This document shows, one piece after another, positions 52,661-62,746 of a stretch of 64,000 bases of DNA. The DNA is taken from contig LJIA01000018.1 in the NCBI GenBank assembly GCA_001295775.1, positions 62,001 to 126,000 on the forward strand, given 5' to 3'. A program made the translations under genes and the position numbers. This stretch comes from a beta proteobacterium AAP99. Lineage in GTDB: Bacteria > Pseudomonadota > Gammaproteobacteria > Burkholderiales > Burkholderiaceae_C. The notes beneath the pieces are model-generated. The model made no database searches, was not told where the DNA came from, and saw only the letters and a program-made list of their open reading frames with translations. Within the stretch, counting starts at the first letter, position 1, and every line of letters starts with the position of its first letter.

Positions 52661-53575
52661 ATGGCTGCGTTGAACTACCACCACCTGCAGTACTTCTGGG
52701 CCATTGCGCATGAGCGCAGTCTCACACGTGCCGCGCAGCGCCTGCATGTGTCGCAGTCAGCGCTGTCGATTCAGCTCAGGCAGCTCGAAGATCGATTGGG
52801 CCACGCACTGTTCGAGCGACGCGGGCGAGGGCTGCATCTGACGGAAGCTGGCCGCATTGCGCTGGACTATGCCGACACGATCTTTCGCTCCGGCGAGGAA
52901 CTCGTCAGTCTGCTCAAGGGGCACGGGCAGCGGCGACAGGTGTTGCGCATCGGTACGGTGGCCACGCTGTCGCGCAACTTCCAGCTGGGCCTGATCAAGC
53001 CCCTGCTGGGTCGCACGGATGTGGAGGTGGTGATCCAGTCCGGCAGCCTGCGTGAGCTGCTGGCGCAACTGAAGGCGCACTCCATTGATGTGGTGCTGTC
53101 CAATCAGCCTGTGGCGCGAGATGCCGCCACGCCCTGGACCAACCACCTGCTCGAGCGCCAACCCGCCAGCCTGGTGGGCCGCCCGCCGGGGCGCGGGCAG
53201 CGCTTCCGCTTCCCGGAGGATCTGCGCGAAACGCCGATCGTGCTGCCCAGCCACAACAGCGCCATGCGACAGGACTTCGATGCACTGATGGCCCATGCGC
53301 AGATTCGACCGATCATCCTGGCCGAAGTCGATGACATGGCCATGCTGCGCCTGCTGGCCCGCGAGTCGCCCGGCGTGACCCTGGTGCCGCCTGTGGTGGT
53401 GCGCGATGAGCTGCGCTCCCGCGTGCTGGTGGAGCGCTGCCAGATTCCGGAGATTGAGGAGCGCTTCTACGCCATCACGCAGGGTCGGCGTTTCCCACAT
53501 CCGCTGTTGCGCGAGCTGATCGCGGCGCGCGCCGCCACCGAAGCGCTGCCCGGCAAGACTCAGCCGAAGCGGTAG
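52661..53575 (+). CDS. LysR-family regulator, NhaR-like
   Basis: 304 residues from the ATG at 52661. The N-terminal winged helix (LNYHHLQYFWAIAHERSLTRAAQRL, SQSALSIQLRQLEDRLGHALF) resembles NhaR, which responds to sodium in enterobacteria. The C-terminal effector domain runs from about 95 to 290. Divergent from a putative sodium-dependent permease, it is its likely regulator; a sodium or bicarbonate signal is speculation. Its 3' end overlaps the convergent dioxygenase gene by 16 bases. Confidence 0.9.
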   Translation: MAALNYHHLQYFWAIAHERSLTRAAQRLHVSQSALSIQLRQLEDRLGHALFERRGRGLHLTEAGRIALDYADTIFRSGEELVSLLKGHGQRRQVLRIGTVATLSRNFQLGLIKPLLGRTDVEVVIQSGSLRELLAQLKAHSIDVVLSNQPVARDAATPWTNHLLERQPASLVGRPPGRGQRFRFPEDLRETPIVLPSHNSAMRQDFDALMAHAQIRPIILAEVDDMAMLRLLARESPGVTLVPPVVVRDELRSRVLVERCQIPEIEERFYAITQGRRFPHPLLRELIAARAATEALPGKTQPKR

Positions 53576-54366
53576 GCATCCATGCTGAGCACGCCGTCCT
53601 GGATGCCGCCGTCGATCCGCTGCACGGCGCGCTGGCCGGCATCGGTGAACTGCTTGCCAGCCGCACCCGCCGCCACCATCAGGGGCAGCAGGTGTTCGTC
53701 GGTCGGGTGGGCACGTACGGCATGGGGCGCGCGGCTGCGATAGTCCAGCAGCGCGGCCTCATCGCCAGACACCAGCACGGCCTCGGCCCACTGCGCGAAG
53801 GCGGTAGCGTAGGCCGCAGGGGCTGCGCCGCCGCGCCATTCGGCCAGGTTGTGTGTGAGGCTCCCGGATCCCAGCACCGCCACGCCTTCATTACGCAGCG
53901 GTTCAAGTGCGCGACCCAGGACATAGGCGCTCGCTGGCGTGGCGTCGTGCGGCAGGCTCACCTGCAGCACAGGTTGGTCGGCCTGAGGTCTGAGGTAGCG
54001 CATCGGTACCCACGCCCCATGGTCACGGCCCTGCTGCGGGTTGGCCGTGGCCGAGAGGCCCGAGGCCTGCAGCAGCGCCAGTACCCGCTGCGCGAGCGCT
54101 GCGCTGCCGGGTGCGGGGTATTGCAGGGTGTAGAGCACGGCCGGAAAGCCGCCGAAGTCATGCACCGTGGCGGGTTGCTCCGCCGCCATGACCTGCAGGC
54201 CGCGCGTCATCCAATGGGGTGAGACGACGACCCATGCGCGCACATCCTGAAGGGACTTGCCCAGGGCAGCCAGCTTGGGGCCGATGAGTCCGGGCTCGAT
54301 GGCCAGGGTCGGTGCACCGTGGCTGACGAAGAGGCTGGGTGCGGTTGCTGCGGTGGACGGGTTCAT
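53560..54366 (-). CDS. DODA-type extradiol dioxygenase (YgiD-like)
   Basis: 268 residues from the ATG at 54366. It matches the LigB/4,5-DOPA dioxygenase family: SLFVSHGAPTLAI, WVVVSPHWMTRG (metal His), PATVHDFGGFP, DHGAWVPMRYL, QVSLP and VLGSGSLTHNL. It probably cleaves a catechol ring; YgiD-type enzymes act on DOPA-like compounds in vitro, and the true substrate here is open. Its start overlaps the stop of the 2-oxoglutarate dioxygenase gene by four bases, so the two are coupled. Confidence 0.9.
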   Translation of the reverse strand: MNPSTAATAPSLFVSHGAPTLAIEPGLIGPKLAALGKSLQDVRAWVVVSPHWMTRGLQVMAAEQPATVHDFGGFPAVLYTLQYPAPGSAALAQRVLALLQASGLSATANPQQGRDHGAWVPMRYLRPQADQPVLQVSLPHDATPASAYVLGRALEPLRNEGVAVLGSGSLTHNLAEWRGGAAPAAYATAFAQWAEAVLVSGDEAALLDYRSRAPHAVRAHPTDEHLLPLMVAAGAAGKQFTDAGQRAVQRIDGGIQDGVLSMDAYRFG

Positions 54367-55103
54367 GGCCTGGGGCCCTGAAAGCCGCCGGCGCGCAGGG
54401 TGATGACCAGCGTATCGCGCCAGCCGCCGCGTTCGTCGGTCGGTTGGATCGGTGTGCTTTCGTGGATCACGCGTTCGTCGTCCAGCAGCAGAACGCTCCA
54501 CGGTTCGGTCAGTGTGAAGCGCTGACCGGCAGGGCCGTTGGCCTCGAAGACTCGGGTCTCGCCCCCCTTGATGTGATGTCGGCCCACCAGCAGCACGGCG
54601 ACCAGATCCACGCCGTCGCGGTGCGCACCTTCCGGCGTGGGACGGCCGATGCCATCGGCGGTGGTGATGCGAAAGGGATGCACCTCCGCGAACCAGGGCT
54701 GCGGGCTGCGCAGCCCATCGGCGACGCTGGCGAGGAACTTGAGCAGCGCCTGGAACCCGGCATCGGCCACCATGGTGCCGGCCAGCGGCTCAAACCAGCG
54801 CTCGATGCCGCCGTGCAGCGCGTTGTATTCCACCGGCTGCCAGTGGGCGCGGTGCGGCACCGCCTGCACCTGGCGCGGCGTGAGCATGAAGGCGCCGTGG
54901 CGGCGGAAGCGGTAGCGCCCGCCGTCCTTCAGGTGTGTGTCGGGCGGCAGATCGTCCCAGGCCGGAGCAAGGGCGACCAGCGAGGCGCCCGGCGCTTGCG
55001 CACCCAGACCAGCCTGCAGCTGCGCGGCCGACAGCACCGCAAAGCCCTGGTGCAGCAGCGTCTGCGGCAGGTCGGCCAGGGCAACAGTCTGGGGTGCAAG
55101 CAT
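54363..55103 (-). CDS. 2-oxoglutarate/Fe(II) dioxygenase (PF10014-like)
   Basis: 246 residues. The double-stranded beta-helix shows GAHRDGVD (His-x-Asp iron ligands), a distal His in RVIHESTPI, and RDTLVITLRAG, whose Arg should bind 2-oxoglutarate. This is the pattern of the PF10014 group that includes amino-acid hydroxylases such as isoleucine 4-hydroxylase. Probable reaction: hydroxylation of a free amino acid or related compound. It is translationally coupled to the extradiol dioxygenase. Confidence 0.87.
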   Translation of the reverse strand: MLAPQTVALADLPQTLLHQGFAVLSAAQLQAGLGAQAPGASLVALAPAWDDLPPDTHLKDGGRYRFRRHGAFMLTPRQVQAVPHRAHWQPVEYNALHGGIERWFEPLAGTMVADAGFQALLKFLASVADGLRSPQPWFAEVHPFRITTADGIGRPTPEGAHRDGVDLVAVLLVGRHHIKGGETRVFEANGPAGQRFTLTEPWSVLLLDDERVIHESTPIQPTDERGGWRDTLVITLRAGGFQGPRP

Positions 55104-55293
55104 GATACTTTTGGCCGAAATTAATTTTTATTTAACTTCATGAAATGCCATCTCCGCTTTTCTGATGCGCGGAGATGGCATTTTTGATTGGCTCAGAAGG
55201 AATGGCCGAAAGTGAATGAATTGAGCGCTGAAGCAGCTTTCCGACCGGGCGCTCTGCTCGCACGCGCCGGCCGACCCGAGGCGGGGCCGGCGT
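55104..55293. repeat. A-T-rich intergenic repeat island
   Basis: 190 bases holding TGGCCGAAATT (55112-55122, also at 41390-41400) and TGGCCGAAA (55203-55211) on either side of the 15-bp hairpin. No gene is seen. Confidence 0.55.
55143..55183. terminator. perfect 15-bp hairpin in the gap upstream of the dioxygenase pair
   Basis: Arms 55143-55157 and 55169-55183 are exact reverse complements with an 11-base loop, core GCCATCTCCGC/GCGGAGATGGC. Five T follow on the plus strand and three on the minus. Both neighbours are on the minus strand, so it most likely ends the FAD oxidoreductase transcript. Confidence 0.75.
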
Positions 55294-58200
55294 TCAGACC
55301 AGCACCCGCTCGATCCCGCCATCGTTGGCGCGTTTCACGTACTCCGGCATCCACTGCTCGCCGAGCACATGCTTGGCAATCTCCACGACGATGTAGTCCG
55401 CCTCCAGCAAGCCGTTGTTCAGGTCATTGCCGTAGCGGGAGAGGCCCTGCAGGCAGCTCGGGCAGCTGGTGAGGATCTTGGTGGCGCCGCCGTTGGCGGT
55501 GGCCGGTGCCTGACCTTGGCTGGCGGCCAGCGCCGCGAGCTGCTGCTCGTTCTTGCGCAGCTCCTCTTCCTTGCGGAAGCGCACTTGCGTGGAGATGTCC
55601 GGCCGCGAGACGGCCAGCGTGCCGCTTTCGCCGCAGCAGCGCTCGCTCTTGAGCACCGTGTCGCCCACCAGCGCCTTGACGGTCTTCATCGGGTCCTGCT
55701 GCTTCATCGGGCTGTGGCAGGGGTCGTGATACAGGTACTGCCCGCCGTTTTCGAGCTTCACGCCCTTCTCGAGCAGGTACTCGTGAATGTCGATGATGCG
55801 GCACCCGGGGAAGATCTTGTCGAATTCATAGCCCTGCAGCTGGTCGTAGCAGGTGCCGCAGCTCACCACCACGGTCTTGATGTCCAGGTAGTTCAGGGTG
55901 TTTGCCACGCGGTGGAACAGCACCCGGTTGTCGGTGATGATCTTGTCCGCCTTGTCGAACTGGCCGCTGCCGCGCTGCGGGTAGCCGCAGCACAGGTAGC
56001 CCGGGGGCAGCACGGTCTGCACACCCACATGCCAGAGCATGGCCTGGGTGGCCAGACCTACCTGGCTGAACAGGCGCTCGCTGCCGCAGCCCGGGAAGTA
56101 GAAGACCGCTTCGCTTTCGCTGGTGGTGGCCTTCGGGTCGCGGATGATCGGCACGTAGTTCGCGTCTTCGATGTCCAGCAGCTTGCGCGCTGCCTGCTTG
56201 GGCAGGCCGCCCGGCATCTTCTTGTTCACGAAGTGAACGACCTGCTCCTTGATCGGCGCGCGGCCCACGGTGGCAGGCGGCTTGGCCGTCTGCTTGCGGC
56301 CGAGCGTCTTGAACAGATCGGTCGCAATGCGCTGCGCCTTGTAGCCCACGCCCACCATGCCGGCACGCACGGCATTGATGGTGGTGGGATCGGTGGCGTT
56401 CAGGAAGAACATGGCCGCGGCATTGCCGGGGTTGAAGCTTTTCTTACCCATCTTGCGCAGCAGGTTGCGCATGTTCATCGACACATCGCCGAAGTCGATG
56501 TCCACCGGGCAGGGGTTCACGCACTTGTGACACACCGTGCAGTGATCGGCCACGTCCTCGAACTCTTCCCAGTGCTTCAGGCTCACGCCGCGGCGCGTCT
56601 GCTCCTCGTACAGGAAGGCTTCAATCAACAGCGAGGTGGCGAGGATCTTGTTGCGCGGCGAATAGAGCAGGTTGGCACGCGGCACATGGGTGGCGCAGAC
56701 CGGCTTGCACTTGCCGCAGCGCAGACAGTCCTTGACGCTGTCGGCAATCGCGCCGATGTCGCTCTTCTGCATGATGAGCGATTCATGCCCCATCAGGCCG
56801 AAGCTGGGGGTGTAGGCGTGACGCAGATCGCTCGCAAGGCCCTCGGCCGCTGGCATGAGCTTGCCCTTGTTGAAGCGGCCCTCCGGGTCCACGCGGCGCT
56901 TGTAGTCGTGGAAGGGGCGCGTTTCCTCGTTGGTCAGGAACTCGTACTTGGTGATGCCGATGCCATGCTCGCCGCTGATGACCCCATTCAGGTTGCGGGC
57001 GATCTGCATGATGCGGCCCACGGTCTCGTTGGCCTCCTGCAGCATCTCGTAGTGGTCCGAATTCACCGGCAGGTTGGTGTGCACGTTGCCGTCACCGGCG
57101 TGCATGTGCAGAGCCACGAACACTCGGCCACGCAGCACCTCCTTGTGGCGCTTGTCCAGCTCGGCCACGATCGGCGCAAACGCGCTGCCGGCAAAGATGC
57201 CGGCCAGCCGCGCCTTGAGCTCTCGCTTGTAGCTCACGCGGATGGTGCGGTCCTGCAGCACGCTGAACAGGGTCGCACCGGGCGAAGTGGCCGCACGCAC
57301 GGCGCATTCGCGCACCGCTTCCGGGTCCACGCCCAGGCGGGCCAGCTCATCGAGTACATCGGTGAGCTTCTCGTCCATGTGCGTGAGCAGGTAGCTCCAG
57401 CGGTCAGTCACCTGATCCAGCAGGCTCAGGGCCTGGCCGACGCGGTCGCCGAGTACTTCGTCGCGCGGCAGGCGATCAAGCTCGGCGTCGCCGCCCTTGC
57501 CCAGGGGCAGCAGAGCGGGCTCGTCGAACAGGCGGGCAAAGGCATCCACCAGGCGCAGCTTGTTCTTGATGGAGAGTTCGATGTTCAGCCGCTCGATCGC
57601 CTCGGTGTATTCGCCCATGCGATCCAGCGGGATTACCACGTCTTCATTGATCTTGAAGGCGTTGGTGTGCTTGGCAATGGCAGCCGTACGGGCGCGGTCC
57701 AGCCAGAACTTCTTGCGCGCCTCGGCGCTCACCGCGACGAAACCCTCGCCCACGCGGGCGTTGGCCATGCGCACCACTTCACTGGCGGCGCGGGCCACGG
57801 CATCGTCATCGTCGCCGACGATGTCGCCGATCAGCACCATCTTGGGCAGGGTGGCGCGCTTGCTCTTGGTGCTGTAGCCCACGGCACGCAGATAGCGCTC
57901 GTCCAGATGCTCCAGACCGGCCAGGATGGCGCCGCCTGCGCGGGCCTGGGCATCCATGTAGTCCTTGATCTCGACGATCGAGGGCACGGCATCCTTGGCC
58001 TGCCCGAAGAATTCCAGACATACCGTGCGGATGTGCTTCGGCATGCGGTGCAGCACCCACACGGCACTGGTGATCAGCCCGTCGCAGCCTTCCTTCTGAA
58101 TGCCCGGCAGGCCGGCAAGGAACTTGTCCGTGACATCCTTGCCCAGACCGACCTTGCGGAAGCGATGACCTTCGACCACAAGGGTCTCGCGCTTGAGCTC

Positions 58201-59337
58201 GCGCGCCTTGGCAAAGGGCTTGGCACCGTCCTTCCAGACCAGCTCGAAGCTGGCCAGCGGCGCGTCGTGAATCTTGCCCAGGTTGTGGTCGATGCGCGTG
58301 ACTTCGAGCCAGTTGCCCTGCGGGTCCACCATCCGCCAGGAGAGCAGGTTGTCCAAGGCGGTGCCCCAGAGCACGGCCTTCTTGCCGCCGGCATTCATGG
58401 CGATATTGCCGCCGATGCAGGAAGCTTCTGCACTGGTGGGGTCCACGGCAAACACGTAGCCGTTGGCATCCGCAATGTCCGACACGCGCTTGGTGACCAC
58501 GCCGGCGCCCGAGAAGACGGTGGCGAAGTCCTTGGAGGTCTCTTCCAGCTGGCCGTTACCCGCGGGAAGTTGGGGCCGCTTGCTGACCTGCCCCAGGTCT
58601 TCGAGTTTCTCGGTGTTGATGACGGCACTCGTCCACACCAGCGGAATCGCACCGCCCGTGTAGCCCGTGCCGCCTCCGCGCGGAATGATCGTCAGGCCGA
58701 GTTCGATGCAGCCGCGCACGAGGCCCGGAATCTCATCCTCGCTGTCCGGCGTGAGCACCACAAAGGGGTATTCCACGCGCCAATCGGTGGCGTCGGTCAC
58801 GTGGCTCACGCGCGAGAGGCCGTCGAACTTGATGTTGTCCTTGGCCGTCACACGCCCCAGGACGCGTTTGGTCTCTTCGCGCAGGTCCCAGGTGGCGCGG
58901 AAGCGCTCCTCGAAGCGATGCACCGCCTCACGGGCTGCCTTGAGCAAGATCTCGACCTTGCGCGAGCGATCCTGACTCACTGCGTCAAAGTGCTCGCGCG
59001 CGTCGGCCGCGCGGCGCTTCTCGATCTCGTTCAGCCGGTGGTGCAGCGCCTCGATCAGCATGCTGCGGCGCTTGCGGTTGTCCAGCAGGTCGTCCTGCAG
59101 ATACGGGTTGCGCTCCAGCACCCAGATGTCGCCCAGTACTTCGTACAGCATGCGCGCGGATCGGCCGGTGCGCCGTTCGGCGCGCAGTTCGTCCAGCACC
59201 CGCCAGGCTTCCTCGCCGAGCAGGCGGATCACGATCTCGCGGTCCGAGAAGCTCGTGTAGTTGTACGGAATCTCGCGCAGACGCACGGGATCCGTGGTCT
59301 GCGGCAACAGGTTCGACAGCGCGGTGGGGGCGTTCAT
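55294..59337 (-). CDS. giant FAD/FMN and Fe-S oxidoreductase (DUF3683 type)
   Basis: 1347 residues from the ATG at 59337. Domains in order: a DUF3683-like N-terminal region (about 1-170); a PCMH FAD-binding domain with [12 protein letters not shown] (about 210-450); a FAD-oxidase C-terminal domain ending at [14 protein letters not shown] (about 760); ferredoxin-type clusters [14 protein letters not shown] and [15 protein letters not shown] (about 860-950); and two CCG modules ([41 protein letters not shown]). It resembles a GlpC/D-lactate or glycolate dehydrogenase with all parts fused. It probably oxidises a D-2-hydroxy acid and passes electrons to quinone; the substrate is unknown. Confidence 0.9.
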   Translation of the reverse strand: MNAPTALSNLLPQTTDPVRLREIPYNYTSFSDREIVIRLLGEEAWRVLDELRAERRTGRSARMLYEVLGDIWVLERNPYLQDDLLDNRKRRSMLIEALHHRLNEIEKRRAADAREHFDAVSQDRSRKVEILLKAAREAVHRFEERFRATWDLREETKRVLGRVTAKDNIKFDGLSRVSHVTDATDWRVEYPFVVLTPDSEDEIPGLVRGCIELGLTIIPRGGGTGYTGGAIPLVWTSAVINTEKLEDLGQVSKRPQLPAGNGQLEETSKDFATVFSGAGVVTKRVSDIADANGYVFAVDPTSAEASCIGGNIAMNAGGKKAVLWGTALDNLLSWRMVDPQGNWLEVTRIDHNLGKIHDAPLASFELVWKDGAKPFAKARELKRETLVVEGHRFRKVGLGKDVTDKFLAGLPGIQKEGCDGLITSAVWVLHRMPKHIRTVCLEFFGQAKDAVPSIVEIKDYMDAQARAGGAILAGLEHLDERYLRAVGYSTKSKRATLPKMVLIGDIVGDDDDAVARAASEVVRMANARVGEGFVAVSAEARKKFWLDRARTAAIAKHTNAFKINEDVVIPLDRMGEYTEAIERLNIELSIKNKLRLVDAFARLFDEPALLPLGKGGDAELDRLPRDEVLGDRVGQALSLLDQVTDRWSYLLTHMDEKLTDVLDELARLGVDPEAVRECAVRAATSPGATLFSVLQDRTIRVSYKRELKARLAGIFAGSAFAPIVAELDKRHKEVLRGRVFVALHMHAGDGNVHTNLPVNSDHYEMLQEANETVGRIMQIARNLNGVISGEHGIGITKYEFLTNEETRPFHDYKRRVDPEGRFNKGKLMPAAEGLASDLRHAYTPSFGLMGHESLIMQKSDIGAIADSVKDCLRCGKCKPVCATHVPRANLLYSPRNKILATSLLIEAFLYEEQTRRGVSLKHWEEFEDVADHCTVCHKCVNPCPVDIDFGDVSMNMRNLLRKMGKKSFNPGNAAAMFFLNATDPTTINAVRAGMVGVGYKAQRIATDLFKTLGRKQTAKPPATVGRAPIKEQVVHFVNKKMPGGLPKQAARKLLDIEDANYVPIIRDPKATTSESEAVFYFPGCGSERLFSQVGLATQAMLWHVGVQTVLPPGYLCCGYPQRGSGQFDKADKIITDNRVLFHRVANTLNYLDIKTVVVSCGTCYDQLQGYEFDKIFPGCRIIDIHEYLLEKGVKLENGGQYLYHDPCHSPMKQQDPMKTVKALVGDTVLKSERCCGESGTLAVSRPDISTQVRFRKEEELRKNEQQLAALAASQGQAPATANGGATKILTSCPSCLQGLSRYGNDLNNGLLEADYIVVEIAKHVLGEQWMPEYVKRANDGGIERVLV

Positions 59338-59712
59338 GGGTGGTGTCTGGGTCGGAGGGGCGCGGCCCGCGCACGGTGCTGCGCGGTTGGCGCGGCCCGG
59401 CAGGCATTGGGGCGCACCTCCTGATGCAAGGACGTCCCTTGGGAGCAGGAGTTTATTCCCTGCGTAACCCCTTTGTTGCGGCGCAGCGCCGCGCAAACCC
59501 GCATGGGGCGTGGGGTTGCTGGCACCTGCGACACCAGCGCGGGATGTGCAAAGAGCTTATGCCTGCCAATGCAGGGTCTTTGGAATAACCAATCGCGAAT
59601 CGGCGCGCATAGGTCGGCGGCCGGCTCCCCATACTGCGCTGCACAAGCCCAAACGCGCACTGGACCGACGCTGGTTGGTGATGGCTCGGGCAAACGTACA
59701 GGAGTGTCCGCA
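59338..59712. promoter_or_regulatory. 375-base divergent region upstream of sbp and the FAD oxidoreductase
   Basis: No gene is seen. It contains the palindrome GCGGCGC-A-GCGCCGC (59478-59492), a small CCTGC/GCAGG hairpin near 59565, and an A-T-containing patch (about 59575-59595) that could hold the sbp promoter. AGGAG at 59700-59704 lies eight bases before the GTG at 59713. A sulfur-regulator (CysB/Cbl) site is expected from the genes but I cannot identify one. Confidence 0.4.
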
Positions 59713-60741
59713 GTGCTTTCCATCCAACGTTTCGACCGCACACGTCGCGCATGTCTCGCGCTGGCAATGGCCCTGCTTGCAGCCGGCGCGCCGACGCAGG
59801 CTCAGCAGGAAGCTACCTTGCTGAATGTGAGCTATGACCCGACGCGCGAGCTCTACAAGGAAATCAACGACGCCTTCGCCAAGGATTGGAAGGCCCGGAC
59901 TGGGCAAGCACTCAGCATCAAGCAGTCACACGGCGGCAGCGGCCGTCAGGCGCGGTCGATCATCGATGGCATTGAGGCAGACGTCGCCACGCTTGCGCTG
60001 GCCTATGACATCGATGCATTGCATGAACGCGGCAAGCTGATCCCGGCAGACTGGCAAAAGCGGTTGCCGCAGAACAGTGCACCGTACACGTCCACGATCG
60101 TGTTCCTCGTGCGCAAGGGCAATCCGAAGCGCATCACCGATTGGTCGGATCTGATCCGGTCCGGCGTGAATGTCGTCACACCCAACCCCAAGACCAGTGG
60201 CGGCGCGCGCTGGAACTACTTGGCGGCCTGGGGCTATGCCGTGCGCAAGAACAAGGCCAACGAAGCGCAGGCGCGTGACTTTGTTCGCGCGCTGTTCCGC
60301 AACGTATCCGTGCTCGACAGCGGCGCTCGCGGCTCCCTGACTACCTTTGCAGAGCGTGGCGTGGGCGATGTGTTCATCAGCTGGGAGAACGAGGCCTTCC
60401 TGGCACTCAAGGAGTTCGGCGCTGACAAGTTCGAGATCGTGACCCCGTCGATCAGCATCCTTGCCGAGCCGCCGGTCACGGTGATCGACAAGGTCGTGGA
60501 CAAGCGCGGCACGCGGAAGGTGGCCGAGGCCTACTTGCAGTTCCTCTATACGCCCACCGCTCAGGACATCATCGGCCGCAACTTCTATCGCCCGCGTGAT
60601 GCCAAGGCTGCCGCCAAGTACGCAAGTCAGTTCACGAAGGTTGATCTGTTCACCATCGACGAACTCTTCGGCGGCTGGCAGAAGGCCCAGAAGACCCACT
60701 TCGAGGATGGCGGAGTTTTCGATCAGATCTTCCGAAAGTAG
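59713..60741 (+). CDS. sbp: periplasmic sulfate-binding protein
   Basis: 342 residues from the GTG at 59713, chosen for its AGGAG and for the signal peptide that follows ([19 protein letters not shown]). Sbp-family residues are [68 protein letters not shown] and [10 protein letters not shown]. It binds sulfate for an ABC importer. No cysTWA permease genes are next to it; instead the sulfonate genes follow, so it either shares a distant permease or has a sulfur-starvation role. Confidence 0.94.
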   Translation: MLSIQRFDRTRRACLALAMALLAAGAPTQAQQEATLLNVSYDPTRELYKEINDAFAKDWKARTGQALSIKQSHGGSGRQARSIIDGIEADVATLALAYDIDALHERGKLIPADWQKRLPQNSAPYTSTIVFLVRKGNPKRITDWSDLIRSGVNVVTPNPKTSGGARWNYLAAWGYAVRKNKANEAQARDFVRALFRNVSVLDSGARGSLTTFAERGVGDVFISWENEAFLALKEFGADKFEIVTPSISILAEPPVTVIDKVVDKRGTRKVAEAYLQFLYTPTAQDIIGRNFYRPRDAKAAAKYASQFTKVDLFTIDELFGGWQKAQKTHFEDGGVFDQIFRK

Positions 60742-60768
60742 TCACAGACCGAACCGGAACCGCCCATC

Positions 60769-61365
60769 ATGAGCATTGTCTTGCTGTCTGGAAGCCCTTC
60801 GTCGCCATCGCGGTCAGCAAGACTGCTCGATTTGGTTGGCCGTCGCCTGAATGACCGCGGCCACGACACTGAATTGCTGACTTTGCGCGACCTTCCTGCG
60901 CAGCCCCTTCTTCGAGCTGACACGCACGATCGCGTGATCGCCGAGGCTGTAGATAAGGTGGCACGCAGCAAAGCGCTCGTTGTGGCTACACCGGTCTACA
61001 AGGCGGCCTATTCCGGTCTGCTCAAAACGTTCCTGGATCTGCTCACGCAGGACGGCCTGCTCGGTAAGGTGGTTCTGCCCTTAGCCACCGCAGGCAGTCC
61101 TGCCCACGTGCTGGCGCTCGACTATGCACTGCGGCCGGTCCTCCAGTCGCTCGGTCCCTCGCACATTCTTGGAGGTGTTTACGCAACCGACCGGCAGATC
61201 CGTTGGGATGAGTCGACGGGTCTTTCGGTTGACGAGGACATCGAGTGGCGCATCTCGCTGGCGGTGGACCAGCTTGACGAGAGCTTGCACTTGCGAGCGC
61301 ATTCGGATCGCCTGCGCAAAGCCAACGCGGATGCGAGCGGACTTCTCGCCGCGCAGCGATGTTGA
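60769..61365 (+). CDS. ssuE: NADPH-dependent FMN reductase
   Basis: 198 residues. Flavodoxin-like fold with SGSPSSPSRSARLL (FMN phosphate loop), ATPVYKAAYSGLLKTFLDLL and PLATAGSPAHVL. SsuE supplies reduced FMN to the monooxygenase SsuD, which releases sulfite from alkanesulfonates. It begins 27 bases after sbp. A small inverted repeat GCGCTGA/TCAGCGC (61376-61382 with 61388-61394) follows the stop. Confidence 0.93.
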   Translation: MSIVLLSGSPSSPSRSARLLDLVGRRLNDRGHDTELLTLRDLPAQPLLRADTHDRVIAEAVDKVARSKALVVATPVYKAAYSGLLKTFLDLLTQDGLLGKVVLPLATAGSPAHVLALDYALRPVLQSLGPSHILGGVYATDRQIRWDESTGLSVDEDIEWRISLAVDQLDESLHLRAHSDRLRKANADASGLLAAQRC

Positions 61366-61518
61366 TGGTCTCTAAGCGCTGATCCGCTCAGCGCAAGCCG
61401 CGGCCTACAGCGCCGCACACAAAGCCCCAGAACCTACGCGTATCCGTGCAGCTTGCGCGGGTTAGGCAGCGTTCGGCCCTCACGAGCGCAAGACCCCATG
61501 ACCACAAGGAACGATGAC

Positions 61519-62730
61519 ATGAGTCAAGAACTGAAAGCCCCACCGGTCGCCCAACCATTCGCCGTGCCGTTTGCGGTGCAGGGCGCTTTGCCGCACAGCA
61601 CCGCAGAAGGCGTGGCCAATCCGCTGGGTACAGATGACCAGGCACGAGAGCTTGGGCGTGGCAAGTCGGCGCAAGGCACGGCGGCGCCTTCGATCCGGAC
61701 AAGGCTGCTGCAAGCCACGCAGCGCTTTGCAGTGCCATTAGCTCTAGGCTTTGTTGCGCTCTTCGCGCTGATCGCCGCAAGCGTGATTTTCGCGGCGAAA
61801 GCGAACGCGCAGGTCACACCCGCCAAGGCGAACGAGGTCTTGCGGATCGGCTTCCAGAAGTCGGCCAGCCTCTTCGTACTGCAGAAGGCGCAGGGCACCC
61901 TGGAGAGCAAGCTGGCGCCTCTAGGCGTTGAGGTGCGATGGGTCGAGTTTCCCGCCGGACCGCAGCTGCTGGAAGGTTTGAATGTCGGCAGTGTGGACGT
62001 CGGCTTTGTCGGCGAAGCGCCGCCGATCTTCGCTCAAGCGGCCGGCGCCAACTTTGTCTATCTGGGCCACGATCCGGCTGCGCCCGAGGCCGAAGCGCTG
62101 ATCGTTCGGAAAGACTCGCCGATCCGCAGTGTCGCGGATTTGCGTGGCAAGAAGATCGCACTCAACAAAGGCTCCAACGTCCATTATTTTCTGGTGAAGC
62201 TGCTTGAAGCCAATGGACTCAAGTACGGCGACATTCAACCCGTGTTTCTTCCTCCAGCCGATGCCCGTGCTGCATTTGAACGGGGCAGTGTCGACGCCTG
62301 GGTGATCTGGGATCCGTTCACCGCGGCTGCTCAGCAGCAGATTGGTGCTCGCATCGTGGCCGATGCCAAGGGCGTGGCCAACAACTTCGCCTACTACCTT
62401 GGAGTGCGCAGCTACGTCGAACGCCGTCCGGACGTGATCGCCGCACTGTTTGAGGACACACAACAGCAGGCGCAATGGCTCAAGCAGAACATCAAGCAGG
62501 CAGCAGCCATCATCGCACCGCAGCAGGGCCTGTCCACAGAGATTGTCGAGGTCAGCCTGCGCCGCTATCAGTTTGGTGTACGGCCCCTGAGCGACCAAGT
62601 GATCCGCGAGCAGCAGAAGATTGCTGACACCTTCGCTGAGCTCAAGCTGATTCCACGCAGCATTGATGTCCGCCAGGCCGCATGGACCCCACCCGCAGCG
62701 GTGGCGGCGCGCCTCGCGGCGGCCCGCTGA
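61519..62730 (+). CDS. ssuA: aliphatic sulfonate-binding protein with N-terminal extension
   Basis: 403 residues from the ATG at 61519, chosen for AAGGA eight bases upstream. About 70 polar residues precede the only hydrophobic segment (FAVPLALGFVALFALIAASV), so the export signal is internal or the protein is membrane-anchored; normal SsuA starts with the signal peptide. From about residue 100 it is a standard substrate-binding protein: [63 protein letters not shown] at the start of the hydrophobic segment would give a normal signal peptide but has no ribosome site. It is a paralogue of the next gene. Confidence 0.88.
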   Translation: MSQELKAPPVAQPFAVPFAVQGALPHSTAEGVANPLGTDDQARELGRGKSAQGTAAPSIRTRLLQATQRFAVPLALGFVALFALIAASVIFAAKANAQVTPAKANEVLRIGFQKSASLFVLQKAQGTLESKLAPLGVEVRWVEFPAGPQLLEGLNVGSVDVGFVGEAPPIFAQAAGANFVYLGHDPAAPEAEALIVRKDSPIRSVADLRGKKIALNKGSNVHYFLVKLLEANGLKYGDIQPVFLPPADARAAFERGSVDAWVIWDPFTAAAQQQIGARIVADAKGVANNFAYYLGVRSYVERRPDVIAALFEDTQQQAQWLKQNIKQAAAIIAPQQGLSTEIVEVSLRRYQFGVRPLSDQVIREQQKIADTFAELKLIPRSIDVRQAAWTPPAAVAARLAAAR

Positions 62731-62746
62731 TCACAAGGAGAGCGCT

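Noticed and set aside
55369-59424. Plus-strand open frame of 1351 codons opposite the FAD/Fe-S oxidoreductase
   Set aside because: It is a full-length antisense shadow caused by GC-rich codon bias. The minus-strand protein has complete FAD, Fe-S and CCG motifs, while the antisense translation is Ala/Arg/His/Gln-rich without a domain.
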